Positions 1 to 9,098 of a stretch of DNA of 64,000 nt are shown here, piece by piece (the stretch's first letter is position 1; each line of letters begins with the position of its first letter). Made by a program: the position numbers and the translations under genes. The DNA is from Nocardioides jishulii (GTDB lineage: Bacteria > Actinomycetota > Actinomycetes > Propionibacteriales > Nocardioidaceae), in NCBI RefSeq assembly GCF_006007965.1, contig NZ_CP040748.1, positions 1,922,001 to 1,986,000 of the forward strand. Reading direction: 5' to 3'. The notes beneath the pieces are model-generated. The model saw nothing but the letters and a program-made list of their open reading frames with translations. It searched no databases and had not been told where the DNA came from.

Positions 1-654
1 GCCGACGTCGGGGCGGTCGTGGATCAGCGCGACGCAGGCCACCGCGTCCTCGGCGCCGATCCCGAGGGTGGCGTACACCTCCTCGGCGAAGGCGGGGTCC
101 GCGCCCCGCCCCTCCACCAGCCCGTCGAGCAGCCCTTGCTCGCGCTGGAGGTCCTGACGCTGCATGCGTGAGGTCTCGCGGCGGTACGCCTCGATCACCA
201 CGGTGTTCTGCACGTCCAGCGTGGTCCACACGCTGCGGGCCGCGAGCAGCAGCACCTGGTCGTCGACGTGGATCGCCGGGTCGACGGTGACGCGCCCGAC
301 GAGCGCCTCCCACAGGATCCGTGCGCCGAGCATGTAGGCGTTGAGCACGAGCTCCAGCGGCACGTCCTGCCGGGCGCGTCGTCGTCCGGTCTCGCGCCAC
401 AGCTCCACGGCGTTCCCCGCGCCCTCGCCCTCCTCCTGCCCTTGGCCCGAGAGGATCCGCAGGCCGCGGCGGATGTGCTGGCGGGTGCTGGTGCGGACAT
501 CAGCGCGGAACTCCGGGCCGATGCGTTCCCACAGGTCGTGGTCGCGCTCGAAGAGGGACAGGGTGATGGTGTCGGCAATCGAGTCGGACTGGTCGAGCAG
601 CAGCGACCAGGCGCTCCGCAGGGCGTCCTCGACTTCGACCTCACTGGTGGACAT
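1..654 (-). CDS. PucR/CdaR-type transcriptional regulator, 3' part off the left edge
   Basis: The minus-strand frame is open from an ATG at 652-654 to the window edge, so 218 N-terminal residues are visible and the C-terminus is missing. The visible part is an alpha-helical domain with the segment ELVLNAYMLGARILWEAL, typical of the N-terminal region of PucR-family regulators (RsbRD-like helical domain); the family's PucR-type helix-turn-helix lies at the C-terminus and would be outside the window. The gene is divergent from the liv-type operon, separated by about 150 bases, so control of that transporter is a reasonable inference. The family assignment rests on the N-terminus only. Overlapping frames on the other strand are shadows. 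Confidence 0.75.
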   Translation of the reverse strand, partial: MSTSEVEVEDALRSAWSLLLDQSDSIADTITLSLFERDHDLWERIGPEFRADVRTSTRQHIRRGLRILSGQGQEEGEGAGNAVELWRETGRRRARQDVPLELVLNAYMLGARILWEALVGRVTVDPAIHVDDQVLLLAARSVWTTLDVQNTVVIEAYRRETSRMQRQDLQREQGLLDGLVEGRGADPAFAEEVYATLGIGAEDAVACVALIHDRPDVG

Positions 655-805
655 GTCGTCAGGTTCGCACTCCCAGCACAACTCTGACCATCCCCCTAGG
701 CGCCGTTGGGGCCCCGCGACCAACCATTTCTGGGCGCCGCGCCCAATGACCCCGGTGTGCCAGCAAACCAAGGTGGTACAGGTCACACCGCACAAGGAGG
801 GGTCA

Positions 806-1645
806 GTGAGGCAGGAACCCGCACCGGAGGCAGAGCTCGCAGACAGGGAGCTCGCAGACAGGGAGCTCGCAGAGTTCGCGCTCGAGCACGTCACCGTCCA
901 CTTCGGCGGACTGACGGCGCTCTCCGACGCCTCGCTCTCGGTCGCCCCGCGCAGCGTCCACGGTGTCATCGGCCCCAACGGCGCCGGCAAGACGACGCTC
1001 TTCAACGTGGCCTGCGGCTTCGTACGCCCCGACGAGGGCCGCGTCGTGCTGCGCGGTCGCCACCTCCCGCAGCTGCGGCCCCACCACCTGCCCCGTCTCG
1101 GGATCGCCCGCACCCTCCAAGGGCTGGGCCTCTTCGAGGGGGTGAGCGTGCTGGACAACGTGATGCTGGGTGCCGACCACCACGCGCGCAGCGGCTTCGC
1201 TGCCGCCCTCTTCCGTCTGCCCGGATCTCGCCGCGCCGAGCACGACCTGCGCACCCGCGCCATGGAGGCCCTCGACTCACTCGGGATGGCGCACCTGGCC
1301 GCGGCTTACCCCGGCGGTCTCCCCTACCCGTTGCGCAAGCGCGTCGCCCTGGCCCGTGCCCTGGTCTGCGAGCCCAGCCTGCTCCTGCTCGACGAGCCCG
1401 CCAGCGGGCTGGGCGCCGACGAGATCGAGGAGCTCGGTCTTCTCGTCCGCAGCCTGGGCGAGCGGATGTCGGTGCTGCTGGTGGAACACCACATGGACCT
1501 GGTCATGGAGGTGTGCGACGAGATCACCGTCCTCGACTTCGGACGCGTGATCGCCCACGGCTCCCCCGCGCAGGTGCGCGAGGACCCGCAGGTCCTCGAC
1601 GCCTACCTAGGCGACGCCTCCCTCGCCGAGGAAGGGACCGCCTGA
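806..1645 (+). CDS. livG: Branched-chain amino acid type ABC transporter ATP-binding protein (LivG)
   Basis: This 279-residue protein is one of two nucleotide-binding subunits of a HAAT-family uptake system and would sit on the cytoplasmic face of the membrane. GTG 806 is chosen because AAGGAGG lies at 794-800; longer in-frame starts have no such site. Walker A is GPNGAGKTT (about residues 54-62), and Walker B is LLLLDEPASGLG. The usual LSGG signature is replaced by a YPLRKRV-type stretch, which is unusual since LivG proteins normally keep a recognisable signature. The N-terminus carries a short ELADR duplication. The stop overlaps the next start (TGATG at 1643-1647), so translation is coupled to livF. 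Confidence 0.9.
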   Translation: MRQEPAPEAELADRELADRELAEFALEHVTVHFGGLTALSDASLSVAPRSVHGVIGPNGAGKTTLFNVACGFVRPDEGRVVLRGRHLPQLRPHHLPRLGIARTLQGLGLFEGVSVLDNVMLGADHHARSGFAAALFRLPGSRRAEHDLRTRAMEALDSLGMAHLAAAYPGGLPYPLRKRVALARALVCEPSLLLLDEPASGLGADEIEELGLLVRSLGERMSVLLVEHHMDLVMEVCDEITVLDFGRVIAHGSPAQVREDPQVLDAYLGDASLAEEGTA

Positions 1646-2346
1646 TGCTGACCGTCGACCGCCTCAGCGTCGCCCACGGGCCGGTGCAGGCACTCCACGA
1701 GGTCTCACTCACCGCCGAGCGGGGCCGGATCACCACCGTCCTGGGCGCCAACGGCGCCGGCAAGACCACGTTGCTGCGCACCATCTCCGGGCTGCACCGC
1801 GCCGTGTCGGGCAGCGTCCGCCTCGGCGACCAGTCGCTCAGCAGGGTTCCGGCCGAGGCGATGGCTGCGCACGGCCTGGCCCACGTGCCCGAGGGGCGGG
1901 GCGTGGTGACCGAGCTGACCGTCGAGGAGAACCTCCGCCTCGGCGCGCTCGCCCGGGGCCGGGTCCGCCCCGGCGACCTGGACCTGGCGTACGACCTCTT
2001 CGCGCCGCTCGCCGACCGGCGCGGCCAGGCCGCGGGCAGCCTCTCGGGCGGCGAACGACAGATGCTGGTCATCGGGCGTGCCCTGATGGCCCGCCCGGCG
2101 GTGCTGCTCCTCGACGAGCCGTCGCTGGGTCTCGCCCCCCGCGTCGTGGCGCAGATCTTCGCGCTGCTGAAGCGACTGGTCACCGACGAAGGACTGACAG
2201 TCCTGCTGGTCGAGCAGAACGCCCGCAGCGCCCTCGCGGTGGCCCACCGCGGCGTCGTGCTCCACCTCGGCCGTGTCGTGGCCGACCGCGACGCGAGCGA
2301 GCTCGCCGCCGACGACGCCCTCCGCCACGCCTACCTCGGATTCTGA
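1645..2346 (+). CDS. livF: Branched-chain amino acid type ABC transporter ATP-binding protein (LivF)
   Basis: This 233-residue second ATPase subunit is the usual LivF length. It has Walker A GANGAGKTT (about residues 32-40), an intact LSGGERQ signature, Walker B LLLDEPSLGLAP and the LLVEQN segment typical of LivF. ATG 1645 overlaps the livG stop by one base. It should pair with LivG to power import through LivHM. The much longer open frame upstream is only a shadow of livG. Confidence 0.92.
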   Translation: MLTVDRLSVAHGPVQALHEVSLTAERGRITTVLGANGAGKTTLLRTISGLHRAVSGSVRLGDQSLSRVPAEAMAAHGLAHVPEGRGVVTELTVEENLRLGALARGRVRPGDLDLAYDLFAPLADRRGQAAGSLSGGERQMLVIGRALMARPAVLLLDEPSLGLAPRVVAQIFALLKRLVTDEGLTVLLVEQNARSALAVAHRGVVLHLGRVVADRDASELAADDALRHAYLGF

Positions 2347-2364
2347 GAACCGGAAGGACCCACC

Positions 2365-3243
2365 GTGCAACAGCTCGTCAACACCGCCCTCGGCGGCCTG
2401 GTCCAGGGCATGGTCTTCGCGGCCTTCGCCCTGGCCCTGGTGCTCATCTGGCGCTCGACGCGGGTGGTCAACTTCGCGCAGGCGCCGATGGCGATGGTGA
2501 CCACGTTCATCGCCCTGAGCGTCATCGACGCCACCGGCTCCTACTGGCTCGGCTTCGCCGCGGCGCTCGCCAGCGGACTGCTGCTCGGCGCCGTCATCGA
2601 GCGGGGGGTGGTGCAGCACGTGGTCGGCAAGGGCGAGCTCAACGCCGTCATCCTGACGCTCGGCCTCTTCATCGTGCTGCACGCCGGGGCGGCCGTCGTC
2701 TTCGGCAATGAGTTCCGCTCGTTCCCCGCGCCGTTCGGCGTCCGCGGCATCGAGGTCGGCGGCCAGTCGGTCGCACTGACCACCTCGGGCCTCTTCACGA
2801 TCGGCGCCGTGCTGGTCGTCATGGGCCTGCTGGTCGTGCTCTTCCGCTTCACCGACGTCGGCCTGCGGATGCGGGCTGCGGCCTTCAACCCCGAGGTCGC
2901 CCGGCTGCTCGGCGTACGCGTGGCGCGGATGACCACGCTGGGCTGGGCGTTGGCCTCCCTGGTCGGTTCGCTCGCGGGTCTGCTGATCGCAGGCGGCAGC
3001 CTCGTGCACCCCTCCTACATGGACTCGGTCGTCGTCCTCGGCTTCGTCGCCGCCGTGCTGGGCGGGCTCGAGAGCCCGGCCGGAGCGGTGGTCGGCGGGC
3101 TCCTCCTCGGCGTCGCCCTGAGCTTCGTCAGCGGCTACCTCGGCTCCCAGCTCGTGGCCCTCGCGGCCTTGGTGATCCTCGCCGTCGTCCTGGCCGTACG
3201 CCCCGGAGGCCTGTTCGCCCCCACGGTCGCGAGGAGGGTCTGA
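2365..3243 (+). CDS. livH: Branched-chain amino acid type ABC transporter permease (LivH)
   Basis: This 292-residue polytopic membrane protein has about eight hydrophobic segments and the LivH-type loop with RMRAAAFNPEVARLLGV, the region that contacts the ATPase in this family. The start is GTG 2365, preceded by GGAAGGA 8 bases upstream. It forms the translocation path with LivM. The stop overlaps the livM ATG by one base (TGATG at 3241-3245). Confidence 0.9.
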   Translation: MQQLVNTALGGLVQGMVFAAFALALVLIWRSTRVVNFAQAPMAMVTTFIALSVIDATGSYWLGFAAALASGLLLGAVIERGVVQHVVGKGELNAVILTLGLFIVLHAGAAVVFGNEFRSFPAPFGVRGIEVGGQSVALTTSGLFTIGAVLVVMGLLVVLFRFTDVGLRMRAAAFNPEVARLLGVRVARMTTLGWALASLVGSLAGLLIAGGSLVHPSYMDSVVVLGFVAAVLGGLESPAGAVVGGLLLGVALSFVSGYLGSQLVALAALVILAVVLAVRPGGLFAPTVARRV

Positions 3244-4412
3244 TGCCGCAGTTCCTCACCGCCCACCCGCTCGTACGCCACCTGCTGGTCGCGGCGCTGG
3301 GCATGGTCGTGGTCGTGACCGTCCTGGGTGCGGTCGGCGAGTTCCGCCGGTTCCAGCTGGCCGAGATGGCCAGCCTCGGCATCGCCGCCGGAGGACTGAC
3401 CGTGCTGACCGGGATCAACGGCCAGCTCTCGTTGGGTCACGGCGCCCTGATGGCGATCGGTGCCTACACCACCGCCCTGCTGCTGCCCGACCGCGACGCG
3501 GGGACCCCGCTGCTCCTCGTCCTGCTCGCCGCCGTCGCGGTCACCGCCCTCGTGGGGGTGGTCCTCGGTGCGGCGGCGGCCCGCCTGCACGGTCCGTACC
3601 TCGCCGGCGCGACGCTCGCCCTGGCCATCGCCGTGCCCGGCATCGCGCTGCACTTCAAGGGCACCCTGGGCGGGGAGCAGGGGCTGCGTGTCGTGATGCC
3701 CCGCCCGCCCACCTGGGCCGAGGACGCCACCTGGTTCCTCACCGCCCAGGAGCTCACCTCGACCGGGTGGATCGCGTTCATCGCCTGGACCACGCTCATC
3801 GTGACCTACGTGCTCCTGGCCAGCCTCACCTCGGGGCGCGTGGGCCGGCGGTGGCGGGCGGTGCGGGATGACGAGATCGCCGCGCAGCTGGTCGGCATCG
3901 ACGTGGGCCGGGCGAGGATCTCCGCGTTCACCGTGTCCGCGGCCGCCGCCGGCGCGGCCGGTTGCCTGCTCGCCCTGGTGGTTCGGCTCTCGGCGCCCGG
4001 CTCGTTCGGGCTGGTGCTGAGCCTGACCCTGCTGGCGGTCGTCGTCCTCGGCGGGCTGGGCTCGCTGGCCGGAGCCCTCCTCGGAGCGGGACTGCTCACC
4101 TTCCTGCCGCAGGTGGCCACCCAGGTCGGACGCGACGCAGGCCTGAGCGACATCCAGGCCGCCGAGCTGGCCCCGCTGGTCCAGGGCGTCGTCATGGTGC
4201 TCGTCATCCTGCTGGCCCCCGGCGGGCTCGCCGGTGCCTGGCGCGGCGCCCGTGCCCGGCTGCGCAAGCGGGGGCGTACGCCCGGCCTGGCCCTCGCCGG
4301 GGCGGCACCCACCGAAGCCCTCGGCCCCGTCGACATCGACGCCACGGATCCCTTCCCTGCCGAACCTGCCCGTCCCGTCCCGTCCGAATCCACCAAGGGA
4401 GCACGCCCATGA
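3243..4412 (+). CDS. livM: Branched-chain amino acid type ABC transporter permease (LivM)
   Basis: This 389-residue membrane protein has about ten hydrophobic stretches and the LivM-type sequences LTGINGQLSLGHGA and VGRRWRAVRDDEIAAQLVGID, the latter being the conserved cytoplasmic loop that docks to the ATPase. A hydrophilic tail of about 60 residues after the last membrane segment is somewhat longer than usual. The start ATG overlaps the livH stop and the stop overlaps the next start (ATGA at 4409-4412), so all five genes of the operon are translationally linked. Confidence 0.9.
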   Translation: MPQFLTAHPLVRHLLVAALGMVVVVTVLGAVGEFRRFQLAEMASLGIAAGGLTVLTGINGQLSLGHGALMAIGAYTTALLLPDRDAGTPLLLVLLAAVAVTALVGVVLGAAAARLHGPYLAGATLALAIAVPGIALHFKGTLGGEQGLRVVMPRPPTWAEDATWFLTAQELTSTGWIAFIAWTTLIVTYVLLASLTSGRVGRRWRAVRDDEIAAQLVGIDVGRARISAFTVSAAAAGAAGCLLALVVRLSAPGSFGLVLSLTLLAVVVLGGLGSLAGALLGAGLLTFLPQVATQVGRDAGLSDIQAAELAPLVQGVVMVLVILLAPGGLAGAWRGARARLRKRGRTPGLALAGAAPTEALGPVDIDATDPFPAEPARPVPSESTKGARP

Positions 4413-5749
4413 CCATCCATCGAACACGTCCGGCACCACGTACGGCTGTGACAGCCGCCGCGCTCGCCTGCCTCCTCACGCTGCCCGCCTGCGGCGCGGG
4501 TGGGCGCGACGAGAGCTCCGACGACGCCGGAGGCGCCACCGACACCGGCGTCACCGCCGACAGCGTCACCATCGGCGCGCACTACCCGCTCACCGGCGTC
4601 GGCGCCCCCGGCTACAGCGAGATCCCGACCGGCGCTCAGGCGTACTTCGACTACGTCAACGCCAACGGCGGGGTCCACGGACGCAAGATCGAGTACATCG
4701 TCCGCGACGACGGCTACAACCCCACCAACACGAGCAAGGTCACCAACGAGCTGCTCTTCTCCGACGAGATCTTCGCCATGGTGGGTGGCCTCGGCACCCC
4801 CACCCACAGCGCCGTGGTCGACCAGCTCAACAGCGAGGGCGTCCCCGACCTGTTCGTCTCGTCCGGATCGCTGATGTGGGGGGACGATCCCGGCGAGCGA
4901 CCGATGACCTTCGGCTGGCAGCCCGACTACGAGTCGGAGGCGAAGATCATCGGGCAGTACGTGGCAGAGAACATGCCCGACGCCAAGGTCGGCCTCTACC
5001 TGCAGGACGACGACCTCGGTGAGGACGCGGAGAAGGGCGTACGCCGCTACCTCGACGACCAGATCGTCGCGGTGGAGCGCTACGCCTCCGGCAACACCGA
5101 CGTGGGTCCGCAGATCGCCGGCCTGCAGGGCGCAGGAGCCGACCTCGTGCTCGGCTTCAACACCCCCGCCTACACCGCGCTGGCCCAGCTGGTGTCGATG
5201 AAGCTCGGCTACAAGCCTCAGTGGTTCGTCTCCTCCATCGGCTCCGACGCACCGCTGGTCGGCTCGCTGCTCTCGGAGTTCTCGGAGGGCGCGGTCAAGG
5301 CCGGGACGGGCGCCCTCGACGGCGTGCTGACCTCCGAGTACATCCCCACCACCGACCAGCCCGACGACCCGTGGGTCCAGCTCTGGCAGAAGGTGTGGGA
5401 CGAGCACGGCGGCAAGGGTGAGCTGACCAACTACCGCATCTACGGCATGTCCCACGCGTACGCCACGGTCCAGGCCCTGCAGGGCGCCGGCAAGGACCTC
5501 ACCCGCGAGGGCATCGTGGAGTACCTCAAGGAGAACGGCAGCGACCTGGATGGTCCGCAGCTCGCACCCTTCCGTTACGGCGACGACAGCCACCTGGGCA
5601 TCTCGGGCATGCGCCTGGTCAAGCTCAAGGGGCGTGGATCCGAGCCGGTCACCCCGGTCCTGGTCACCGACATCGGTGACGCCGAGATCACCGAGGACTC
5701 CTCCGGCCAGGACAAGGACGCACCGCCGTCCAGCGGCGTGCCCGAGTAA
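4409..5749 (+). CDS. ABC transporter substrate-binding lipoprotein (Leu/Ile/Val-binding family)
   Basis: This 446-residue periplasmic-binding-protein type I subunit is the last gene of the liv-type operon. A signal peptide of about 28 residues ends in the lipobox LPAC, so the mature protein should be a lipid-anchored extracellular receptor. The following acidic linker and the segment VTIGAHYPLTGVGAPGYSEI match the start of the LivK/Peripla_BP_6 fold. The ligand cannot be read from sequence; this family also binds amides, urea and aromatic compounds, so branched-chain amino acids are only one possibility. GGGAGC precedes ATG 4409. Confidence 0.85.
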   Translation: MTIHRTRPAPRTAVTAAALACLLTLPACGAGGRDESSDDAGGATDTGVTADSVTIGAHYPLTGVGAPGYSEIPTGAQAYFDYVNANGGVHGRKIEYIVRDDGYNPTNTSKVTNELLFSDEIFAMVGGLGTPTHSAVVDQLNSEGVPDLFVSSGSLMWGDDPGERPMTFGWQPDYESEAKIIGQYVAENMPDAKVGLYLQDDDLGEDAEKGVRRYLDDQIVAVERYASGNTDVGPQIAGLQGAGADLVLGFNTPAYTALAQLVSMKLGYKPQWFVSSIGSDAPLVGSLLSEFSEGAVKAGTGALDGVLTSEYIPTTDQPDDPWVQLWQKVWDEHGGKGELTNYRIYGMSHAYATVQALQGAGKDLTREGIVEYLKENGSDLDGPQLAPFRYGDDSHLGISGMRLVKLKGRGSEPVTPVLVTDIGDAEITEDSSGQDKDAPPSSGVPE

Positions 5750-5773
5750 GGAGCGCGTGCTCACACCCCGACC

Positions 5774-5815
5774 CCGTCTCTCCGCCAGCACCTCGTCGTG
5801 CTGGCGGAGAGACGG
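5774..5815 (+). terminator. Intrinsic terminator of the liv-type operon
   Basis: The two arms 5774-5790 and 5799-5815 are perfectly complementary over 17 bp with an 8-base loop. It begins 24 bases after the stop codon of the binding-protein gene. It is followed by a short T-rich stretch rather than a long T run, which is usual in high-GC actinobacteria. Confidence 0.8.
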
Positions 5816-5989
5816 TTCCATTTCCCCGGGGGTGCCGCACGCACGCGGGCCCGCAACGGTTCGCGCGCATGGCCGTCGTAGAAGCCCCACGGGCTGTCGA
5901 GCTGACGCGTCACGTAGCACCTCAGTGCTCGCCCGTGACACACTGGGGTCCGGGGGTCGAGCAAGGCACCCCATTCTCAGGCCGACGGA

Positions 5990-8596
5990 GTGTCCTTGAA
6001 CATCGATGAGCCGGTCCGCACGACGCCGCGCTCGGTCCTCAGCGGCGCCCTCGATGACGACCCGGAGTTCCTGAGGTCCGCCTACGCCCGGCTGATCACC
6101 GGGCAGCTCGTCGACACCACGCGCCTGAACCGACTGACCGATCTGACGGCCCGGTTGCTGGGCACGAGCTCATCCCAGGTGTCGATCATCTCGGACATCC
6201 AGACAGTGGTGGGCGCCACCGGCATGGCCGCATCTGCCGAGTTCCAGGAGTCTCCCGCCGAGGATTCCCTGTGCACGGTGACCGTGACCCATGGCTCGCC
6301 GCTGGTCGTCGATGACACCGTTCTGGACGGCCGCGTCGCGGGCTTGCCGCCCGTGACGAGTGGCGCCGTCCGCACCTACGCCGGGGTGCCGCTTCGCGCC
6401 GGTGACTACCTGGTCGGAGCGCTGTGCGCGTACGACAGCCACGTGCGCGAGTGGACCGCCGACGACGTCGCGCTCCTGGAGCTGCTCGGCGAGGCCGTGA
6501 CCGCCGAGCTGGAGCTCGCGGCCGTCGAGGCCAGCTACGGCGAGGCCCGGCAGGTCTGGGGCGTCGCGGTGGAGGCCGCCGGCGTGGGCGCGTACGACTG
6601 GAACCTGCGCACCGGCGAGCTGCACTGGGACGACCGGACGTTGGAGCTCTTCGGCCTGGAACGCGAAGCCTTCGACGGCCGGATCGAGACCTTCCACGCC
6701 CTGCTGCATCCCGACGACCGCGACCGTGTCACCCACGCCTTGCAGAGCGTGATCGAGGAGTGCGGCGTACTCGACCTGGAATACCGTGTCGTGCCGCGCG
6801 AGGGTCCGACGCGCTGGATCCTGGCCCGTGGCGAGGCGTTCCCCGGTCTCTCCGGACGGGCCGAGCGGTTCGTCGGCGCCGTCCTGGACACCACGCAGGT
6901 GCAGGAGGGCGAGGCGCGCATTGCCCGCGTGCTGGAGGCGATGCCCAGCGCCTTCTACAGCGTGGACCGGGAGTGGCGATTCACCTACGCCAACGCTCAC
7001 GCGCAGCAACTCCTGGCTGGTGTCTCGGGAGAGCTGATCGGCCACGTGGTCTGGGAGCTGTTCCCAGGAGCGGTCGGGAGCGACTTCGAGGTGCAGTACC
7101 GGCACGCGGCGGAGTCCGGTGAGCCCGTGGCCTTCGAGGCGTACTACCCGCCTCCGCTGGACGCCTGGTACGAGGTCCGCGCCTGGCCCAGCCCGGAGGG
7201 CCTCTCGGTCTACTTCCTCGACGTCACCGGCCGCCGCGCCGCTCAGGAGGAGTTGACGCGCAGTGCCGCGCGCGGGTCGCTGCTCGCCGAAGTCACCTCA
7301 TCGCTGACGTCCACCTTCGACACCTACCAGGCGGTCGGTCGGCTGGCCCAGCTTCTCGTGCCCCGGTTGGGCGACTGGTGCATCGTCACCCTGGTCGACC
7401 ACAGCGAGCCGTTCGGCCAGCATGACTGGCGGCGCCACCTGCGTGACATCGGCCTCTGGCACGCCGATGAGTCGCAGCGCTCCACGCTCGAGCGGTACGC
7501 CGAGCTGCGGATCGCGTCGTCCGGCGACGACTCCTACCTGGCCCGCGCCCTCACCGGTGAGCGCTCCGTCATCGTGGCCGACCGCGCCTACGAGCAGGTC
7601 ACCGCGACCCTGGCACCCGGCGAGGCGCGCGAGCGGTACCTCGAGCTGGCAGCGCGGACGGTCGCCTTCCTGCCGGTCCGCGGCAGGGGCCGCACGGTCG
7701 GCGCGCTCACGGTTGGCCGCGGCCGGGACCTGCCGCCGTTCACCCCCGAGGAGCTCAACACACTCGTGGACATCGCCGCCCGCGCCGGGCTGGCACTGGA
7801 CAACGCCCGGGCGTACGCCCAGCAGCGCGAGCTCGCCGAAGGCCTGCAGCGCAGCCTGCTCACACCGCCGCCGGACCCCGAGCACCTGCAGGTGGCGGTC
7901 CGCTACGAGCCGGCCGCCGAGGTCGCCCAGGTCGGAGGCGACTGGTACGACTCCTTCCTGCAGACCGATGGCTCGGTGGTCCTGGTGATCGGCGACGTCG
8001 TCGGCCACGACACCGTCGCTGCTGCCGCCATGGGCCAGCTGCGCGCCCTCCTGCGGGGCATCGCCGTCACCACCGGTGGAGGGCCGGCCGAGGTGCTGCA
8101 GCGGGTCGACTCGGCCATGCCCACACTCCAGATCGACACCACCGCGACCGCGGTCGTCGCTCAGGTGGAGCAGACGCCGCAGGAGCGCGAAGCCGGGACG
8201 GCGCGCCTGCGCTGGTCCAACGCGGGCCACCCACCGCTGATCATCGCGGTGCCGCAGGCCGACGGCAGCGTGGTCACGGCAGTGCTCGAGGGAGACGAAC
8301 CCGACCTGTTGCTCGGCATGGCCCCTGGCGTCGAGCGCGAAGAGGCGATCGCCGCCGTGCCCGTGGGCTCGACCGTGCTGCTCTACTCAGACGGCCTGGT
8401 GGAGCGACGCGGCCAGAACCTCGACGACGGCATCGAGCTGCTGCGCACCACCCTCGCGGACCTGGTCGCCGAAGGCTCCGACCTCGACACCCTGGCCGAC
8501 GAACTGCTGGCACGTCTGCTGCCCGAGCGGCCCGATGACGACGTTGCTCTGGTCGCGCTGCGGCTGCGTGAGGCGGCGGTGGAGTCGGCTGGCTGA
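5990..8596 (+). CDS. GAF-PAS-PAS-GAF-PP2C sensor serine phosphatase (RsbU/SpoIIE type)
   Basis: This 868-residue soluble protein has, in order, a GAF-like domain (about 25-180), a PAS domain with a YDWNLRTGELHWDDRT-type start (about 185-300), a second PAS domain (about 305-420), a second GAF domain (about 430-610) and a C-terminal PPM/SpoIIE phosphatase (about 640-865). The phosphatase keeps the metal-binding sequences GGDWYD, GDVVGHD and DDVALV. Such proteins dephosphorylate anti-anti-sigma factors and activate alternative sigma factors in response to a signal. No partner gene (anti-sigma kinase or STAS antagonist) is adjacent. GTG 5990 is the best available start, but the ribosome site is weak. 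Confidence 0.85.
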   Translation: MSLNIDEPVRTTPRSVLSGALDDDPEFLRSAYARLITGQLVDTTRLNRLTDLTARLLGTSSSQVSIISDIQTVVGATGMAASAEFQESPAEDSLCTVTVTHGSPLVVDDTVLDGRVAGLPPVTSGAVRTYAGVPLRAGDYLVGALCAYDSHVREWTADDVALLELLGEAVTAELELAAVEASYGEARQVWGVAVEAAGVGAYDWNLRTGELHWDDRTLELFGLEREAFDGRIETFHALLHPDDRDRVTHALQSVIEECGVLDLEYRVVPREGPTRWILARGEAFPGLSGRAERFVGAVLDTTQVQEGEARIARVLEAMPSAFYSVDREWRFTYANAHAQQLLAGVSGELIGHVVWELFPGAVGSDFEVQYRHAAESGEPVAFEAYYPPPLDAWYEVRAWPSPEGLSVYFLDVTGRRAAQEELTRSAARGSLLAEVTSSLTSTFDTYQAVGRLAQLLVPRLGDWCIVTLVDHSEPFGQHDWRRHLRDIGLWHADESQRSTLERYAELRIASSGDDSYLARALTGERSVIVADRAYEQVTATLAPGEARERYLELAARTVAFLPVRGRGRTVGALTVGRGRDLPPFTPEELNTLVDIAARAGLALDNARAYAQQRELAEGLQRSLLTPPPDPEHLQVAVRYEPAAEVAQVGGDWYDSFLQTDGSVVLVIGDVVGHDTVAAAAMGQLRALLRGIAVTTGGGPAEVLQRVDSAMPTLQIDTTATAVVAQVEQTPQEREAGTARLRWSNAGHPPLIIAVPQADGSVVTAVLEGDEPDLLLGMAPGVEREEAIAAVPVGSTVLLYSDGLVERRGQNLDDGIELLRTTLADLVAEGSDLDTLADELLARLLPERPDDDVALVALRLREAAVESAG

Positions 8597-8741
8597 GGTG
8601 GTTGCCAGCGTGCGCGGCGCGCCGCAGCAATCGGCTGTCGTGCCGCGTGGCCACAGTCCGGGGTGGTGACGGCCTTGGGATTTCCACCACGTCGGCTTGT
8701 TGCCCGTTCAGGCTGCACATGGCCTAGTCCAGTGAAAACGA

Positions 8742-8782
8742 AAACCGCCTCCGACCTGTGTTCCGCAGGTCAGAGGCGGTTT
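8742..8782. terminator. Terminator-like hairpin beside a tRNA-Val fragment
   Basis: The outer arms 8742-8751 and 8773-8782 are perfectly complementary, and an inner CGACCTG/CAGGTC stem extends them. It lies just left of the tRNA-Val-like fragment, where the terminator of a minus-strand tRNA gene would sit. A hairpin of similar layout is found beside the tRNA-Pro fragment at 49124-49167. It probably marks the edge of the original chromosome. Confidence 0.6.
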
Positions 8783-8789
8783 GGCATGC

Positions 8790-8815
8790 GGTGGGCGATA
8801 GTGGCTTCTAACCAG
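8790..8815 (-). other. Degenerate tRNA-Val 3' fragment, candidate attachment site
   Basis: Twenty-three of these 26 bases match the cleaner tRNA-Val 3' fragment at 51400-51425, and resemblance continues for about 40 bases beyond it on the right, past the tRNA part. On the minus strand this is the T-arm and acceptor end of a tRNA-Val; the rest of the tRNA is absent on the right. That is the footprint of integration into the 3' end of a tRNA gene with the element lying to the right. Three mismatches show an old or decayed site. Confidence 0.55.
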
Positions 8816-9098
8816 AAATCCAAGGGTCCGCTTCAGGGGCGCCAAATGACCATGCACGCCGTCAGCCCGCTTGCCTTCTCCAACCTGCCGCACAAGCAGC
8901 CCAACCCTTTCCGCTCCAGCCGGGCAGTCCGGGTCCAGTCACAGCCCTGCAACCGAGGTCGCCCACGCCGTCGACCTCGTCGTGTCCGAGTCCACGGGCC
9001 CCCACCCGGGGAGTCACTGATCACACCTCATCGCGTGCCGACGGTCGAACACTGGCGACGTACGGCGCGGGCTGCCGCGCTCGCCAATCTGCGTCTGG
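8816..9098. other. Non-coding stretch inside the element's left end
   Basis: No gene can be supported here. Open frames exist but have no ribosome site or recognisable protein. A tyrosine integrase would be expected next to the attachment site, as at 51594, but none is present, so it was probably deleted together with the front of the VirB4-like gene. Confidence 0.5.

Noticed and set aside
3806..5974. Long minus-strand open frame (722 codons) opposite the liv operon
   Set aside because: It is the antisense of strongly supported livM and binding-protein genes; high GC keeps antisense frames open. Its sequence is Arg/Gly/Val-rich with no motif.
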